Positions 54,346 to 63,819 of a stretch of DNA of 64,000 nucleotides are shown here, piece by piece. The DNA is from Edaphosphingomonas laterariae (GTDB lineage Bacteria > Pseudomonadota > Alphaproteobacteria > Sphingomonadales > Sphingomonadaceae). Positions within the stretch are counted from its first letter, which is position 1; every line of letters starts with the position of its first letter. A program made the position numbers and the translations under genes. The notes under the pieces are model-generated. The model did no database searches, had not been told where the DNA came from, and saw only the letters and a program-made list of their open reading frames with translations. The DNA lies in contig NZ_FZOS01000013.1 of NCBI RefSeq assembly GCF_900188165.1, forward strand, positions 29,535 to 93,534. The letters are read 5' to 3'.

Positions 54346-55035
54346 ATGGTTCCACACGAAGACCCTGTCGCCGCAGACGATCTCCCGCCGCTCGAATCGG
54401 TGCGCGCCCGCATCGCGCGCACTGCCCGCATTGCCGGGCGCAAGCCCGCCGCTATCGAGCTGATCGCCATTTCCAAGACCCAGCCGGCCGAAGCGATCGC
54501 CCCGCTGATCGAAGCCGGGCACAGAAGCTTCGGCGAAAATCGCGTCCAGGAAGCGCAGGCCAAATGGCCCGCCCTCAAGGCTGCGACGCCCGGGCTCCGT
54601 CTCCATCATGTCGGTCAACTCCAGTCGAACAAGGCGGAGGATGCAGTGCGCCTGTTCGATGTGATTCACGGGGTCGATCGCCCGTCGCTGGTGACGGCGC
54701 TTGCCACGGCGATGGATCGCACCGGCCACCGGCCGGATTGCTTCATCCAGGTCAATATCGGCGAAGAGGCGCAGAAGGGCGGTTGCGCGATCGGCGATCT
54801 GCCCACGCTGCTCGATACCGCCCGCGCCGCCGGCCTGCCGGTGATCGGGCTGATGGCGGTGCCGCCGGCCGATACCGAAGCCGCCCCCTATTTCGCGCTG
54901 CTGGCCAAGCTGGCGCGCGATCATGGTCTTGCCGGGCTCAGCATGGGCATGTCGGGCGATTTCGAAACGGCGGTGATGCTCGGCGCGACGCATGTCCGTG
55001 TCGGCACCGCCCTGTTCGGCGCCCGGGCGGGCTGA
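54346..55035 (+). CDS. YggS-family PLP homeostasis protein
   Basis: 229 residues from the ATG at 54346. The PLP Lys lies in IELIAISKTQPAEAI; FGENRVQEAQAKW, LHHVGQLQSNK and GLSMGMSGDFETAVMLGATHVRVGTALFG are diagnostic. It buffers pyridoxal phosphate. Confidence 0.95.
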   Translation: MVPHEDPVAADDLPPLESVRARIARTARIAGRKPAAIELIAISKTQPAEAIAPLIEAGHRSFGENRVQEAQAKWPALKAATPGLRLHHVGQLQSNKAEDAVRLFDVIHGVDRPSLVTALATAMDRTGHRPDCFIQVNIGEEAQKGGCAIGDLPTLLDTARAAGLPVIGLMAVPPADTEAAPYFALLAKLARDHGLAGLSMGMSGDFETAVMLGATHVRVGTALFGARAG

Positions 55036-55048
55036 ACGCGGGATCGCC

Positions 55049-55564
55049 GTGACGACCAGCGGCCTTGAAGCGGTCTTTTTCGAGAACCGCGATCGGCTGC
55101 TGCGCTTTCTCGCCGCGCATGGCGCGGGGGAGGCCGCGGAAGATGTTCTGCAGGAACTCTGGATGCGGGTTTCGGCCGCGCCGGCCGGGCCGGTCGGCCA
55201 GCCGCTCGCTTATCTCTATCGCGCCGCCAATAATCTGATGGTCGATCGCCATCGCGCTCTGCGCACCAGCGAACGGCGCGATCGGGATTGGAGCGACGCG
55301 GCGGGCGCGACGGTGCCGGGCGTGTCCGACGCCCCTGGCGGCGAACGCGTGTTGATCGCGCGCGAACGGCTGCGTCATGCCGATGCGGCGCTTGCCGCAC
55401 TTGGGCCGCGCGCGGAAGCCGTGTTCCGCCGCCATCGGCTGGACGGGATTCCCCAGCGCGAGATCGCCGCCGAACTGGGTGTCAGCCTGTCGACGGTGGA
55501 AAGCGACCTGCGCCGCGCCTATCGCGCGATGATCGAACTGAAAGGCCGGCTCGATGCGGAATGA
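55049..55564 (+). CDS. ECF sigma factor, FecI-like
   Basis: 171 residues from a GTG at 55049. Sigma region 2 (RDRLLRFLAAHGAGEAAEDVLQELWMRV, LAYLYRAANNLMVDRHR) and region 4 (LGPRAEAVFRRHRLDGIPQREIAAELGVSLSTVESDLRRA) are complete. It should be released by the FecR-type protein encoded next, on a signal from the TonB receptor. It follows the YggS gene by 13 bases. Confidence 0.92.
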   Translation: MTTSGLEAVFFENRDRLLRFLAAHGAGEAAEDVLQELWMRVSAAPAGPVGQPLAYLYRAANNLMVDRHRALRTSERRDRDWSDAAGATVPGVSDAPGGERVLIARERLRHADAALAALGPRAEAVFRRHRLDGIPQREIAAELGVSLSTVESDLRRAYRAMIELKGRLDAE

Positions 55565-55612
55565 ACCTGCACTGAGGCTGGCGGCCGACGACTCCGTCAA
55601 GGAGGCGTGGCA

Positions 55613-56578
55613 ATGATGGATGACATGCAGATCCGCGATGCGGCGATCGACTGGCTGGTCCGCCAGCGCGATCCCGCGTTCGACGAATGGGAAGCCTTTG
55701 GCGACTGGCTCGCCGAAGATCCCACGCGTGCCGCCATCTATCAGGAACTGGCCGCGCTCGATGCGGATATCGGTGACTGGTTCGCCGTTGCGCCGTCGCC
55801 CGTTTCAGCGCCCGATCCTGTGTCCGGCACCGTCCGCATCGCGCCTTCTTCGCTGTCGCGCCGCCGCTTTGGCGGCTGGCTGGGTGGGGCGGTCGCGGCG
55901 TCTTTGGTTGCGATGACGGGCTATGCGGTGCTCCAGTCGCGGCCCGATCCCTACAGCATTGAAACCGCGGCGGGCGAACGGCGCAGCGTCCGCCTCGCCG
56001 ATGGCAGCAGCATCGATCTCAACGGCGCGACCCGGCTCATTCTCGATCGCCGCGATGCCCGCGTCGCAACGCTCGATCGCGGCGAAGCCCTGTTCACCGT
56101 CGTCCATGACGATGATCGCCCCTTCATTGTCCACGCCGCTGGCGCCGAATTGCGCGATGTCGGCACGATCTTCAACGTCGTCCGCGATGGCGGGCGCCTG
56201 TCGGTCGCCGTGGCCGAGGGCGAGGTGATCTACAATCCCGGCGCCGAAAATGTCTCGCTGCCCGCCGGCCGCACCCTGATGGTGCGCGATGGCGATGCCG
56301 TCGTCAGGCGCCGTGCGGCGGATCCGGCCGCGATGGTGGCGTGGCGCCAGAACCGGCTGGTCTATGATGGCGCGCCGATCGGCGATGTTGCGGCCGATCT
56401 GCATCGCAATCTCGGGCTCGCGATCACGGCGGCGCCCGATGTTGCCGCGCGGCCCTTCCGTGGCGCGATTGCGCTTGAGCGCAATGACGATCGCTTCCTT
56501 GCCCGCCTTGGCCCCTTGCTTGACGTTACCGTCGAACGTGGCCAGCAGGGATGGGTGTTGACCGCCAGAGACAAGTGA
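55613..56578 (+). CDS. FecR-family anti-sigma regulator
   Basis: 321 residues; the ATG at 55613 has GGAGG 7 bases upstream. The N-terminal cytoplasmic DUF4880-like domain (RDAAIDWLVRQRDPAFDEWEAFGDWLAEDPTRAAIY) is followed by one membrane helix at about 86-106, the periplasmic FecR domain (GERRSVRLADGSSIDLNGATRL) and a C-terminal DUF4974-like part (RLVYDGAPIGDVAADLHRNLGLAI). It relays the receptor signal to the sigma factor. Confidence 0.92.
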   Translation: MMDDMQIRDAAIDWLVRQRDPAFDEWEAFGDWLAEDPTRAAIYQELAALDADIGDWFAVAPSPVSAPDPVSGTVRIAPSSLSRRRFGGWLGGAVAASLVAMTGYAVLQSRPDPYSIETAAGERRSVRLADGSSIDLNGATRLILDRRDARVATLDRGEALFTVVHDDDRPFIVHAAGAELRDVGTIFNVVRDGGRLSVAVAEGEVIYNPGAENVSLPAGRTLMVRDGDAVVRRRAADPAAMVAWRQNRLVYDGAPIGDVAADLHRNLGLAITAAPDVAARPFRGAIALERNDDRFLARLGPLLDVTVERGQQGWVLTARDK

Positions 56579-59010
56579 TCCGCTTCCCCTTCCTGCTTGC
56601 GGTGCCATCGGCGCTGGCGCTTGCGTCGCCGGTCGTGGCCGCGTCGGCGGCGCAGATCGATCTGCCGGCGGGGCGGCTGGGGGACGCGGTGGCTCTGCTC
56701 GCCACCCAGGCGCGGATCAGCGTCAGCGTGCCCGATGCCGGGCTATGGGCGCGGCCGGTGCCGGTGATACGCGGCCGGATGAGCGGGCGCGAGGCCGTTA
56801 CCCGGCTCGCCCGCGCGGCTGGCGGCAAGGCGGAGGCGCTGGCCGGCGGCGGCTGGCGGATCACGCCGGCCCGTCGTGCGCGCCGCGCGCAGCCCGTCAC
56901 CCCGGCGGTGCTGACCACGATCGCGGCGGTCGAACCCGCAGGCACCGATATCATCGTCACCGCCAGCAAGCGCGATATTCGGCTGGGCGATTATCCTGCC
57001 ACGGTCAGCGTGCTCGACGGGCGCGATCTTGCACTGGGCGGCACCGGAGGCACCGATGCGATTCTCGCCCGGCAGGCCAATCTCTCCTCCACCCATCTCG
57101 GGGCAGGGCGGAACAAGCTGTTCATCCGGGGCATTGCCGATTCCAGCTTCACCGGCCCGACTCAGGCGACGGTGGGGCAATATTTCGGCGACGTGCGGCT
57201 CAGCTACAATGCGCCCGATCCCGATCTCAAGCTCTACGATATCGCCTCGGTCGAGGTGATCGAAGGGCCCAATGGCACGCTTTACGGCGCGGGATCGCTT
57301 GGCGGCATCGTCCGCGTCGTGCGCAACGCGCCCCGGCCCGGCAGGGTCGAAGCCAGCGCCTCGGCGGGCGTCAGCGCCACCCAGCACGGCGAGCCCGGCG
57401 GCGATCTCGGGGCGATGGTCAACCTGCCGGTCGCCGGTGATGCCGCCACGCTGCGTATCGTCGGCTATGGCGTCAGCGAAGGCGGCTATATCGACAATCC
57501 CGCCCGCGACGAAAATGACGTCAACCGCACCGACACATACGGCGCGCGGGCGACGCTCAGGCTCCTTCCCGGCGATGGCTGGACGGTCGATCTTGGCGGC
57601 ACCTTCCAGAAGATTCACGGCGCCGACAGCCAATATGCCGATCGCGATGGGCCGCGCCTCACCCGGTCGACGCTGGTCGACCAGGGTTTTGACGGGCGTT
57701 ACGCGCTCGCCGATCTCGTTATCGTCAAGGATTGGGATGATCTGCGGCTCGTCTCGTCGACGGGGCTCGCCAGCCAGAAGCTCGACGAACGTTATGATGC
57801 GACCGTGCCCGAAGGGATGGCCGATGCCCCGCCCGATGCTTCGGGCGATGGGGCGCGGCAATGGCCGCTGCTCGCGCAGGCTGCACCCCTGGCGCCGCAG
57901 CCGCTGGTCTTCGCCCAGAATAACGATACGCGCTTCTTTTCCAGCGAAACCCGGCTGTCGCGGCCGATGCGCGATGGCTTCGGCTGGGTCATGGGAATCA
58001 GCTTTCTCGACAATCGCGCGCGGCTGACCCGCTCCTTGGGGCCCGTTGGCGTGCCGACGCCACTGACCGGCGTCACCAACCGGATCCGCGAATATACCGG
58101 CTATGGCGAAGCGAGCATCGAATTGCGCCATGGCCTGCTCGTTACCGCCGGCGCGCGGCTCACCCATTCGCGGCTGTCGGGCGAGGGCGAGGATGTGGCC
58201 GTCGACGTCGCCTTCGATCGTGCGGTGCGGGGCAGCCGCAGTGAAACCAATGTGCTGCCGTCGCTCGCGGTGTCGGCCAACGTCCTGCCGGATTTCATCC
58301 TGTTCGCCCGCTACCAGCAGGGCTTTCGCCCCGGCGGCCTTGCCGTGGAAGGCGATTTCGTCCGCCAGTTCCGCCGCGATCAGATCGCCTCATGGGAAGC
58401 GGGCGCGCGTTATGGCGCGCCGGGCTGGGGCGGCTTCCAGCTTGCCGCCACCTTCTCGGTCACCCAGTGGGACGATATTCAGGCCGATTTCATCGACAGC
58501 GCCGGCCTGCCGACCACCGCCAATATCGGCGATGGCCGCATCTATTCGCTTGCGGCCAGTGCCGGCCTGCGCCCGTTGCCGGGCCTCTCGGTGGAGGCGG
58601 CCTTCGTCTATAATGACAGCAAGGTGAGCGATCCGGTGCCGGTGTTCCAGCTCGCCCGCCTGTCGCAATTGCCCAATGTCGCGCAATTCTCGGCGCGCGG
58701 CAGTGTCGATTATCAGACCTTCATCAGCGATGCGCTCGATCTCCGGCTCAGCGCCAATCTGCGTTATGTCGGCAGTTCGCGGCTCGGCGTCGGGCCGGTG
58801 CTGGGCGAAGCGCAGGGCGATTATCTCGATACCGCGCTCACCGCGCGCATCGGCCGGCCCGATTTCGGCGTCAGCTTCACCGTCACCAATCTTGCCGATG
58901 CGGTTGGCAACCGCTTCGCGCTCGGCACGCCGTTCCTGATGAATCGCATCGATCAGATCACGCCGCTGCGCCCGCGCACCGTGCGGCTCGGGTTCGACGC
59001 CCGCTTCTGA
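56575..59010 (+). CDS. TonB-dependent receptor with N-terminal STN signalling domain
   Basis: 811 residues from a GTG at 56575 that overlaps the fecR-like stop (GTGA); an ATG 24 bases earlier is an alternative. A signal peptide ends near VAASAAQ. The STN/secretin-type domain (about 25-100: IDLPAGRLGDAVALLATQARISVSV) precedes the plug (TDIIVTASKRDIRLGDYPATVSV, IEGPNGTLYGAGSLGGIVRVV) and a long barrel ending in GFDARF. It imports an unknown ligand and senses it through FecR. Similarity to siderophore or glycan receptors cannot be decided here. Confidence 0.92.
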   Translation: MIRFPFLLAVPSALALASPVVAASAAQIDLPAGRLGDAVALLATQARISVSVPDAGLWARPVPVIRGRMSGREAVTRLARAAGGKAEALAGGGWRITPARRARRAQPVTPAVLTTIAAVEPAGTDIIVTASKRDIRLGDYPATVSVLDGRDLALGGTGGTDAILARQANLSSTHLGAGRNKLFIRGIADSSFTGPTQATVGQYFGDVRLSYNAPDPDLKLYDIASVEVIEGPNGTLYGAGSLGGIVRVVRNAPRPGRVEASASAGVSATQHGEPGGDLGAMVNLPVAGDAATLRIVGYGVSEGGYIDNPARDENDVNRTDTYGARATLRLLPGDGWTVDLGGTFQKIHGADSQYADRDGPRLTRSTLVDQGFDGRYALADLVIVKDWDDLRLVSSTGLASQKLDERYDATVPEGMADAPPDASGDGARQWPLLAQAAPLAPQPLVFAQNNDTRFFSSETRLSRPMRDGFGWVMGISFLDNRARLTRSLGPVGVPTPLTGVTNRIREYTGYGEASIELRHGLLVTAGARLTHSRLSGEGEDVAVDVAFDRAVRGSRSETNVLPSLAVSANVLPDFILFARYQQGFRPGGLAVEGDFVRQFRRDQIASWEAGARYGAPGWGGFQLAATFSVTQWDDIQADFIDSAGLPTTANIGDGRIYSLAASAGLRPLPGLSVEAAFVYNDSKVSDPVPVFQLARLSQLPNVAQFSARGSVDYQTFISDALDLRLSANLRYVGSSRLGVGPVLGEAQGDYLDTALTARIGRPDFGVSFTVTNLADAVGNRFALGTPFLMNRIDQITPLRPRTVRLGFDARF

Positions 59011-59024
59011 CCGGGCGTTTGAAT

Positions 59025-59070
59025 ATTCGCGTCCCGCGAATTTGACGCCGCACATCCGGTTTCACCGGAT
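59025..59070 (+). terminator. Two small inverted repeats after the TonB receptor gene
   Basis: ATTCGCG (59025-59031) with CGCGAAT (59035-59041), and ATCCGG (59054-59059) with CCGGAT (59065-59070) followed by TTCC. They may be a weak terminator or an operator for the autotransporter gene downstream. There is no strong T-run. Confidence 0.35.
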
Positions 59071-59206
59071 TTCCAGACCAAATTTGCGACAGGCGGCCAA
59101 GGCTGCGCGGCGGCGGCATCGTCTTAGGCGATGACGGTCGGTCTCGTGTGTCCCCCCAAAACGTCGCGCGAAGGCCGGCCGCACCGCAAAAGGGAAATGA
59201 TTTTCG

Positions 59207-62200
59207 ATGCGTAGCCTGCTCGCCACGACCTGCCTGACGCCGCTCGTCCTCCTCGCCACGCCGCTCCACGCCGAAACCGTCATTGGCGACAAGCGCACCA
59301 GCGCCGTCGCCACCTCGACGATCAAAAGCGGCGCGGCCGACGACATCAAGATTTCGAGCGCCGGGTCGATCGAGCCGGCGACGGCCGGCGCCGCCGTCAC
59401 CGTCGACAGCGCGAACAAGGTCACCAACGAAGGTTCGATCAAGTTCAGCAACGCGAACAACGCGACCGGTATTCTCGTCAATGCCGGCCTCGCGACGACG
59501 ATCACCAACAGCGGCACGATCGTCATCGATGAAACCTACGAGCCGACCGACACCGACAAGGACGGCGATATCGATGGTCCGTTCGCCCAGGGCAGCAACC
59601 GCTTCGCGATCCGCACCGCCGGCGCGATGACCGGCAACGTCGCGCATAGCGGCACGATCAAGATCGAAGGCAATGATTCGGGCGGCATCCTGCTCGGCGG
59701 GCCGCTCACCGGCGCGCTCAGCACCGCCGGCACGATCGATGTCGTCGGCGATCGCGGTTTCGGCGTCCGCACCAGCGATGTCAGCGGCAATGTCACGCTG
59801 ACGGGCGCGATTGCGGTGCGCGGCAAGGATTCGGTGGGCGTCGCGATCGATGGCGATGTCGGCGGCAAGCTGACGGTGCAGGGTTCGATCACCGCGACGG
59901 GCTATCGCAGCCTTTCCGCGTCCGATCAGTCGAAGCTCGATGCCGATGATCTGCTACAGGGCGGCCCGGCGCTCCGCATCGCCGGCAATGTCGCTGGCGG
60001 CGTCATCTTCGAAGTCCCGCCCAAGGACACCAACGCCGACGACAAGGACGAGGACAAGGACGGCATCGAGGATGCGAAGGAAGGCACCGCCACCATCACG
60101 TCTTATGGCTCTGCGGCGGCGGTCGAGATCGGTTCGGCGACCGACGATGTCGTGATCGGCGCGCTTGCCGGCAACGCCAATGGCCATGGCCTCGTCATCA
60201 ATGGCTCGATCGCGGGTGACGGCGTGTTCACCGGCGTATCGTCCAACGGCCTCGTCATCGGCGGCCAGGGCCGCACGGTCGCCATTGCCGGCGGCCTCAC
60301 CGTCGGCGGCGCGGTGACCGCCGTCGCCAACGGTGCCGGCGGGTCGGCCACCGCGATGCGTATCGGCAGCGGCGCCAGCGTCAACGAAATCCGCAACAGC
60401 GGCGGGGTCGGCGCGAAGTCGGGCACCGGCGCCACCTCGCAGGCGACCGCGATCCGCATCGATGCCGGCGCCAATGTCGGCGCCATCCGCAACAGCGGCG
60501 AAATCCGCGCGACCGCCACTGCCGACGGCGCGGCGACCGCGATTTCGGACAAGGCCGGCACCGTCACGCTGATCGAAAACAGCGCGATCATCGTCGCCTC
60601 GGGCGCCACCGCCACCTCCGACCGCAATGTCGCGATCGACGTTGCGGCCAACACCAGCGGCGTGACCGTCAAGCAGACTGCCGTGGCCGAGGGCAAGGCC
60701 GCGCCGACCATCCAGGGCGATATCCGCTTCGGCGCCGGTGGCGATACGCTCGACATCGCCGATGGCAGCGTTGCGGGCAATACCAGCTTCGGCGAAGGCG
60801 CGAACCGGCTCCAGCTTTCGGGCGATGCCGCTTATGGCGGCAAGGCGAGCTTCGGCGCGGGCAACGACGTCATGACGCTCACCGGCACCTCCTCGTTCAG
60901 CGGCACGGCTGATTTCGGTGGCGGCGCCGACAGCCTGACAATCAGCGGCACGGCGCGCTTTGCCGGCACGCTGGCCGGTGCGCAGGGACTGGCGGTCAAC
61001 GTCGCGGGCGGCTCGCTCGATCTCGGCAACAGCGGCGCGGTGGCGATCGGCTCGCTCACCGTGGGCGATGCCGGCACGATCCGCGTCAATATCGACGGCA
61101 AGACCGACACCAGCACGCTCTATCAGGTGGCGGGCGAAGCGAACTTCGCCGCCGGCTCCAAGGTCAATATCCGGCTCGCCAATGTCGCGGATTCGGAAGG
61201 CACCTACACCTTCCTCCAGGCCGGCACGCTCACGGGTGGCGGCAATCTCGCCACGGCGGAAGCCTCGCTGCCCTTCCTGTTCAAGAGCAGCGTGGTCGCC
61301 GGCACCAACCCCAACGAGCTGGCGATCAACATCCAGCGCAAATCGGCCACCGAACTGGGCCTCAACGCCTCGCAGGCGGCCGCTTATGACGCCGTGTTCG
61401 CGGTGCTCGACAAGGACACCAAGGTCGCCGGCGCCTTCCTCGACATCGCCAGTGGCGATCGCTTCCGCAAGCAGTTGCGCCAGATGCTGCCCGATCATGC
61501 CGGTGGCACGTTCGAGGCGGTGACTTCGGGTTCACGCGCCAGCGCGCGCATGTTCGCCGATCCGCGCGCGCCTGTCGCCGATATGGGCGAATGGGGCTTC
61601 TGGCTTCAGCAGGTCGCCTGGGGCACGTCGAAGAGCATCGACGACACCGCCGGCTACGATATTTCGGGCTGGGGTGCCGGTGGCGGCGCCGAGATCAAGA
61701 CCGAGGCAGCCGGCAATTTCGGCCTGTCGCTCGCTTATCTCTACGGCAAGGATGCCGATGGCGGCACCGACAACGAGGTTTCGTCCAACCAGTTCGAACT
61801 GGCCGGCTATTGGCGGGCCGATTTCGGCGCGCTCCACACCTTCGCGCGCGCCTCGGGCGCCTACATCAACTTCAAGGGCCAGCGGAACTTCGCCGGCGTC
61901 GTCGGATCGGAAGAAGTCTCCCGGCAGGCGCGCGGCAAGTGGGATGGCACGCTGTTCTCGGCCGCCGGCGGCGCATCCTATGAAATGCAGTTCGGCCGCA
62001 TCAGCGTCCGTCCGGCCGCTTCGGTCGATTATTATCGCCTGCATGAAAAGGGCTATTCGGAAACCGGCGGCGGCGATGCGTTCAACCTGATCGTGTCCAG
62101 CCGCACCAGCGATGAATTCGCCGCCAACGGCACGATCGCCGTCGGCCTCAATTTCGGTGGCAAGGATAGCGAAGGCGGCTGGTTCCGCACCGAAATCGAA

Positions 62201-62428
62201 GGCGGCCGTCGCCAGCTCATCGGCGGCGCGCTCGGCACCACCACGGCGCGCTTTGCAGGTGGCGAGGAATTCACCCTCACGCCGGAAGATCGCACCAATG
62301 GCTGGGTGGGCCGCCTGCGCCTGCTCGGCGGCAATTCGGGCTTCACCGCCGGCGGCGAATTCTCCGCCGAAGAACAGCAGGGCCACGCCGCGATCGCGTT
62401 CCGCGCGTCGCTCAATATCGGCTTCTGA
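59207..62428 (+). CDS. Autotransporter (type Va) with beta-barrel domain
   Basis: 1073 residues. The signal peptide ends in TPLHA (about residue 22). The passenger (about 23-790) is a repetitive beta-helix rich in Gly, Ala, Thr and Asn with NSG/NSGTI-type turns. It carries two acidic calcium-binding-like runs: TDTDKDGDIDG (about 114-124) and DTNADDKDEDKDGIED (about 273-288). The autotransporter barrel starts near 795 (WGFWLQQVAWGTSKSIDD) and ends in SLNIGF with the required terminal Phe. No protease or esterase site was seen. It starts 196 bases after the TonB receptor and is followed by a strong hairpin. Confidence 0.92.
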   Translation: MRSLLATTCLTPLVLLATPLHAETVIGDKRTSAVATSTIKSGAADDIKISSAGSIEPATAGAAVTVDSANKVTNEGSIKFSNANNATGILVNAGLATTITNSGTIVIDETYEPTDTDKDGDIDGPFAQGSNRFAIRTAGAMTGNVAHSGTIKIEGNDSGGILLGGPLTGALSTAGTIDVVGDRGFGVRTSDVSGNVTLTGAIAVRGKDSVGVAIDGDVGGKLTVQGSITATGYRSLSASDQSKLDADDLLQGGPALRIAGNVAGGVIFEVPPKDTNADDKDEDKDGIEDAKEGTATITSYGSAAAVEIGSATDDVVIGALAGNANGHGLVINGSIAGDGVFTGVSSNGLVIGGQGRTVAIAGGLTVGGAVTAVANGAGGSATAMRIGSGASVNEIRNSGGVGAKSGTGATSQATAIRIDAGANVGAIRNSGEIRATATADGAATAISDKAGTVTLIENSAIIVASGATATSDRNVAIDVAANTSGVTVKQTAVAEGKAAPTIQGDIRFGAGGDTLDIADGSVAGNTSFGEGANRLQLSGDAAYGGKASFGAGNDVMTLTGTSSFSGTADFGGGADSLTISGTARFAGTLAGAQGLAVNVAGGSLDLGNSGAVAIGSLTVGDAGTIRVNIDGKTDTSTLYQVAGEANFAAGSKVNIRLANVADSEGTYTFLQAGTLTGGGNLATAEASLPFLFKSSVVAGTNPNELAINIQRKSATELGLNASQAAAYDAVFAVLDKDTKVAGAFLDIASGDRFRKQLRQMLPDHAGGTFEAVTSGSRASARMFADPRAPVADMGEWGFWLQQVAWGTSKSIDDTAGYDISGWGAGGGAEIKTEAAGNFGLSLAYLYGKDADGGTDNEVSSNQFELAGYWRADFGALHTFARASGAYINFKGQRNFAGVVGSEEVSRQARGKWDGTLFSAAGGASYEMQFGRISVRPAASVDYYRLHEKGYSETGGGDAFNLIVSSRTSDEFAANGTIAVGLNFGGKDSEGGWFRTEIEGGRRQLIGGALGTTTARFAGGEEFTLTPEDRTNGWVGRLRLLGGNSGFTAGGEFSAEEQQGHAAIAFRASLNIGF

Positions 62429-62446
62429 TCCCGGCCCCCCGGGGAA

Positions 62447-62483
62447 TCCCGTCCGCGTGTTGCGTATCGCGGACGGGAATTTA
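62447..62483 (+). terminator. Rho-independent terminator of the autotransporter
   Basis: TCCCGTCCGCG (62447-62457) and CGCGGACGGGA (62468-62478), a perfect 11-bp stem with a 10-base loop, followed by ATTTAT. It lies 18 bases after the stop. Confidence 0.8.
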
Positions 62484-62550
62484 TCCGGGGCGGATTGCAG
62501 CGCCGCCCGCAGATGCTAGATGGTTTCCCTGATTTCGGGAGACGACCAAT

Positions 62551-63120
62551 ATGGCAGGCAGCGTGAACAAGGTGATCATCGTCGGCAATCTGGGCCGCGA
62601 TCCCGAATCGCGCAGCTTCCAGAATGGCGGCAAGGTCGTGAACCTGCGCATCGCCACGTCCGAAAGCTGGAAGGACCGGGCGACCGGCGAACGCCGTGAA
62701 AAGACCGAATGGCATTCGGTCGCGATCTTCAACGAAGGCCTCGCCCGCACCGCCGAACAATATCTGCGCAAGGGCAGCAAGGTCTACATCGAAGGCCAGC
62801 TGCAGACCCGCAAGTGGCAGGACCAGTCCGGCCAGGACCGTTATTCCACCGAAATCGTGCTGCAGGGCTTCAACGCCCAGCTCGTCATGCTCGACGGCCG
62901 TGGCGAAGGCGGCGGTGGCGGCATGGGTGGCGGTGGCCGTGGCGGTGCATCCGGCGGCGGCTGGGGCGATGACGATCCCGGCTTCGGCTCCACCGGCATG
63001 GGCGGCGGCGGCGGCGGTTTCGGCGGCGGCAGCCGTGGCGGCTCGGGCGGCGGCTCGGGTGGCGGTGCACGGCCCTCCAACCCGTTCGACAGCGATCTCG
63101 ACGACGACGTGCCTTTCTGA
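62551..63120 (+). CDS. ssb: Single-stranded DNA-binding protein
   Basis: 189 residues. OB fold with [47 protein letters not shown], then a long Gly-rich linker (about 115-175) and the acidic tip DLDDDVPF that binds replication partners. No SOS box was seen upstream. A terminator follows. Confidence 0.96.
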   Translation: MAGSVNKVIIVGNLGRDPESRSFQNGGKVVNLRIATSESWKDRATGERREKTEWHSVAIFNEGLARTAEQYLRKGSKVYIEGQLQTRKWQDQSGQDRYSTEIVLQGFNAQLVMLDGRGEGGGGGMGGGGRGGASGGGWGDDDPGFGSTGMGGGGGGFGGGSRGGSGGGSGGGARPSNPFDSDLDDDVPF

Positions 63121-63154
63121 TCGAATCGCGGCGACGGCATTGCGGCGTAATCGG

Positions 63155-63182
63155 CGGCCGTCCCATCCGGGGCGGCCGTTTT
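63155..63182 (+). terminator. Rho-independent terminator of ssb
   Basis: CGGCCG (63155-63160) with CGGCCG (63173-63178), an inner CCC/GGG pair, then TTTT (63179-63182). Confidence 0.75.
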
Positions 63183-63337
63183 CATGTCCGTCGTGGCGAT
63201 TGACGGCTTCATCGCGGATCCTGCGCGGCCGTCGAACGATCGGGTCTCTCCGCCTCGCCGGCGTCGGCGGGCGGGCCTGGTGGGGGCAGGGGGCGGCATC
63301 GCCTGCGGGCGTCCGTTTCCAGGAAGAGGCTGTCCCC

Positions 63338-63811
63338 ATGTTGTTCCATGCGTCGATCGAGGCCGATCATCCCCGCCACACCGCCACCGTCATTGCCGAG
63401 CTGTGGCGCGGCAAGGCGCTGCCCTTTCCGCCGGTCGGCGTCGAATCCTGGGTCGCCTTCGCCGATGATGATCGCGGAACGATCATCGAGGTCTATCCGC
63501 GCGGCACCGCGATGCACGAGGCCGAAGGCGGGGTGATCGGCCTCGCCGCCGAAGCGCGCCGCCACAATGCCACCCACCTCGCCATCGCGTCGCCGCTGTC
63601 GATCGACGCCGTGCTCGCCATCGGCGCGCGCGAAGGCTGGCCGGCGGCGGTCTGCTCGCGCGAGGGCAAGTTCCGCGTGATCGAATTGTGGATCGACGGC
63701 TGCCAGTTGATCGAGGTGCTGACCGCCGAGATGCAGCGCGAATATCTCGATTTCGTCACGGTCGAAAATTGGGAGAGCATGCTGGCGGAAGCCCCGCAGA
63801 TGGCCGCCTGA
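63338..63811 (+). CDS. Conserved hypothetical protein
   Basis: 157 residues from the ATG at 63338, with AGGAAGAGG about 8 bases upstream. The sequence MLFHASIEADHPRHTATVIAELW, a GTIIEVYPRGTAMHEA segment, then HATHLAIASPLS-like middle part and EVLTAEMQREYLDFV suggests a soluble alpha/beta protein. I do not recognise a family and assign no function. It ends just before the IS-like element. Confidence 0.75.
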   Translation: MLFHASIEADHPRHTATVIAELWRGKALPFPPVGVESWVAFADDDRGTIIEVYPRGTAMHEAEGGVIGLAAEARRHNATHLAIASPLSIDAVLAIGAREGWPAAVCSREGKFRVIELWIDGCQLIEVLTAEMQREYLDFVTVENWESMLAEAPQMAA

Positions 63812-63819
63812 TCGCTCTA

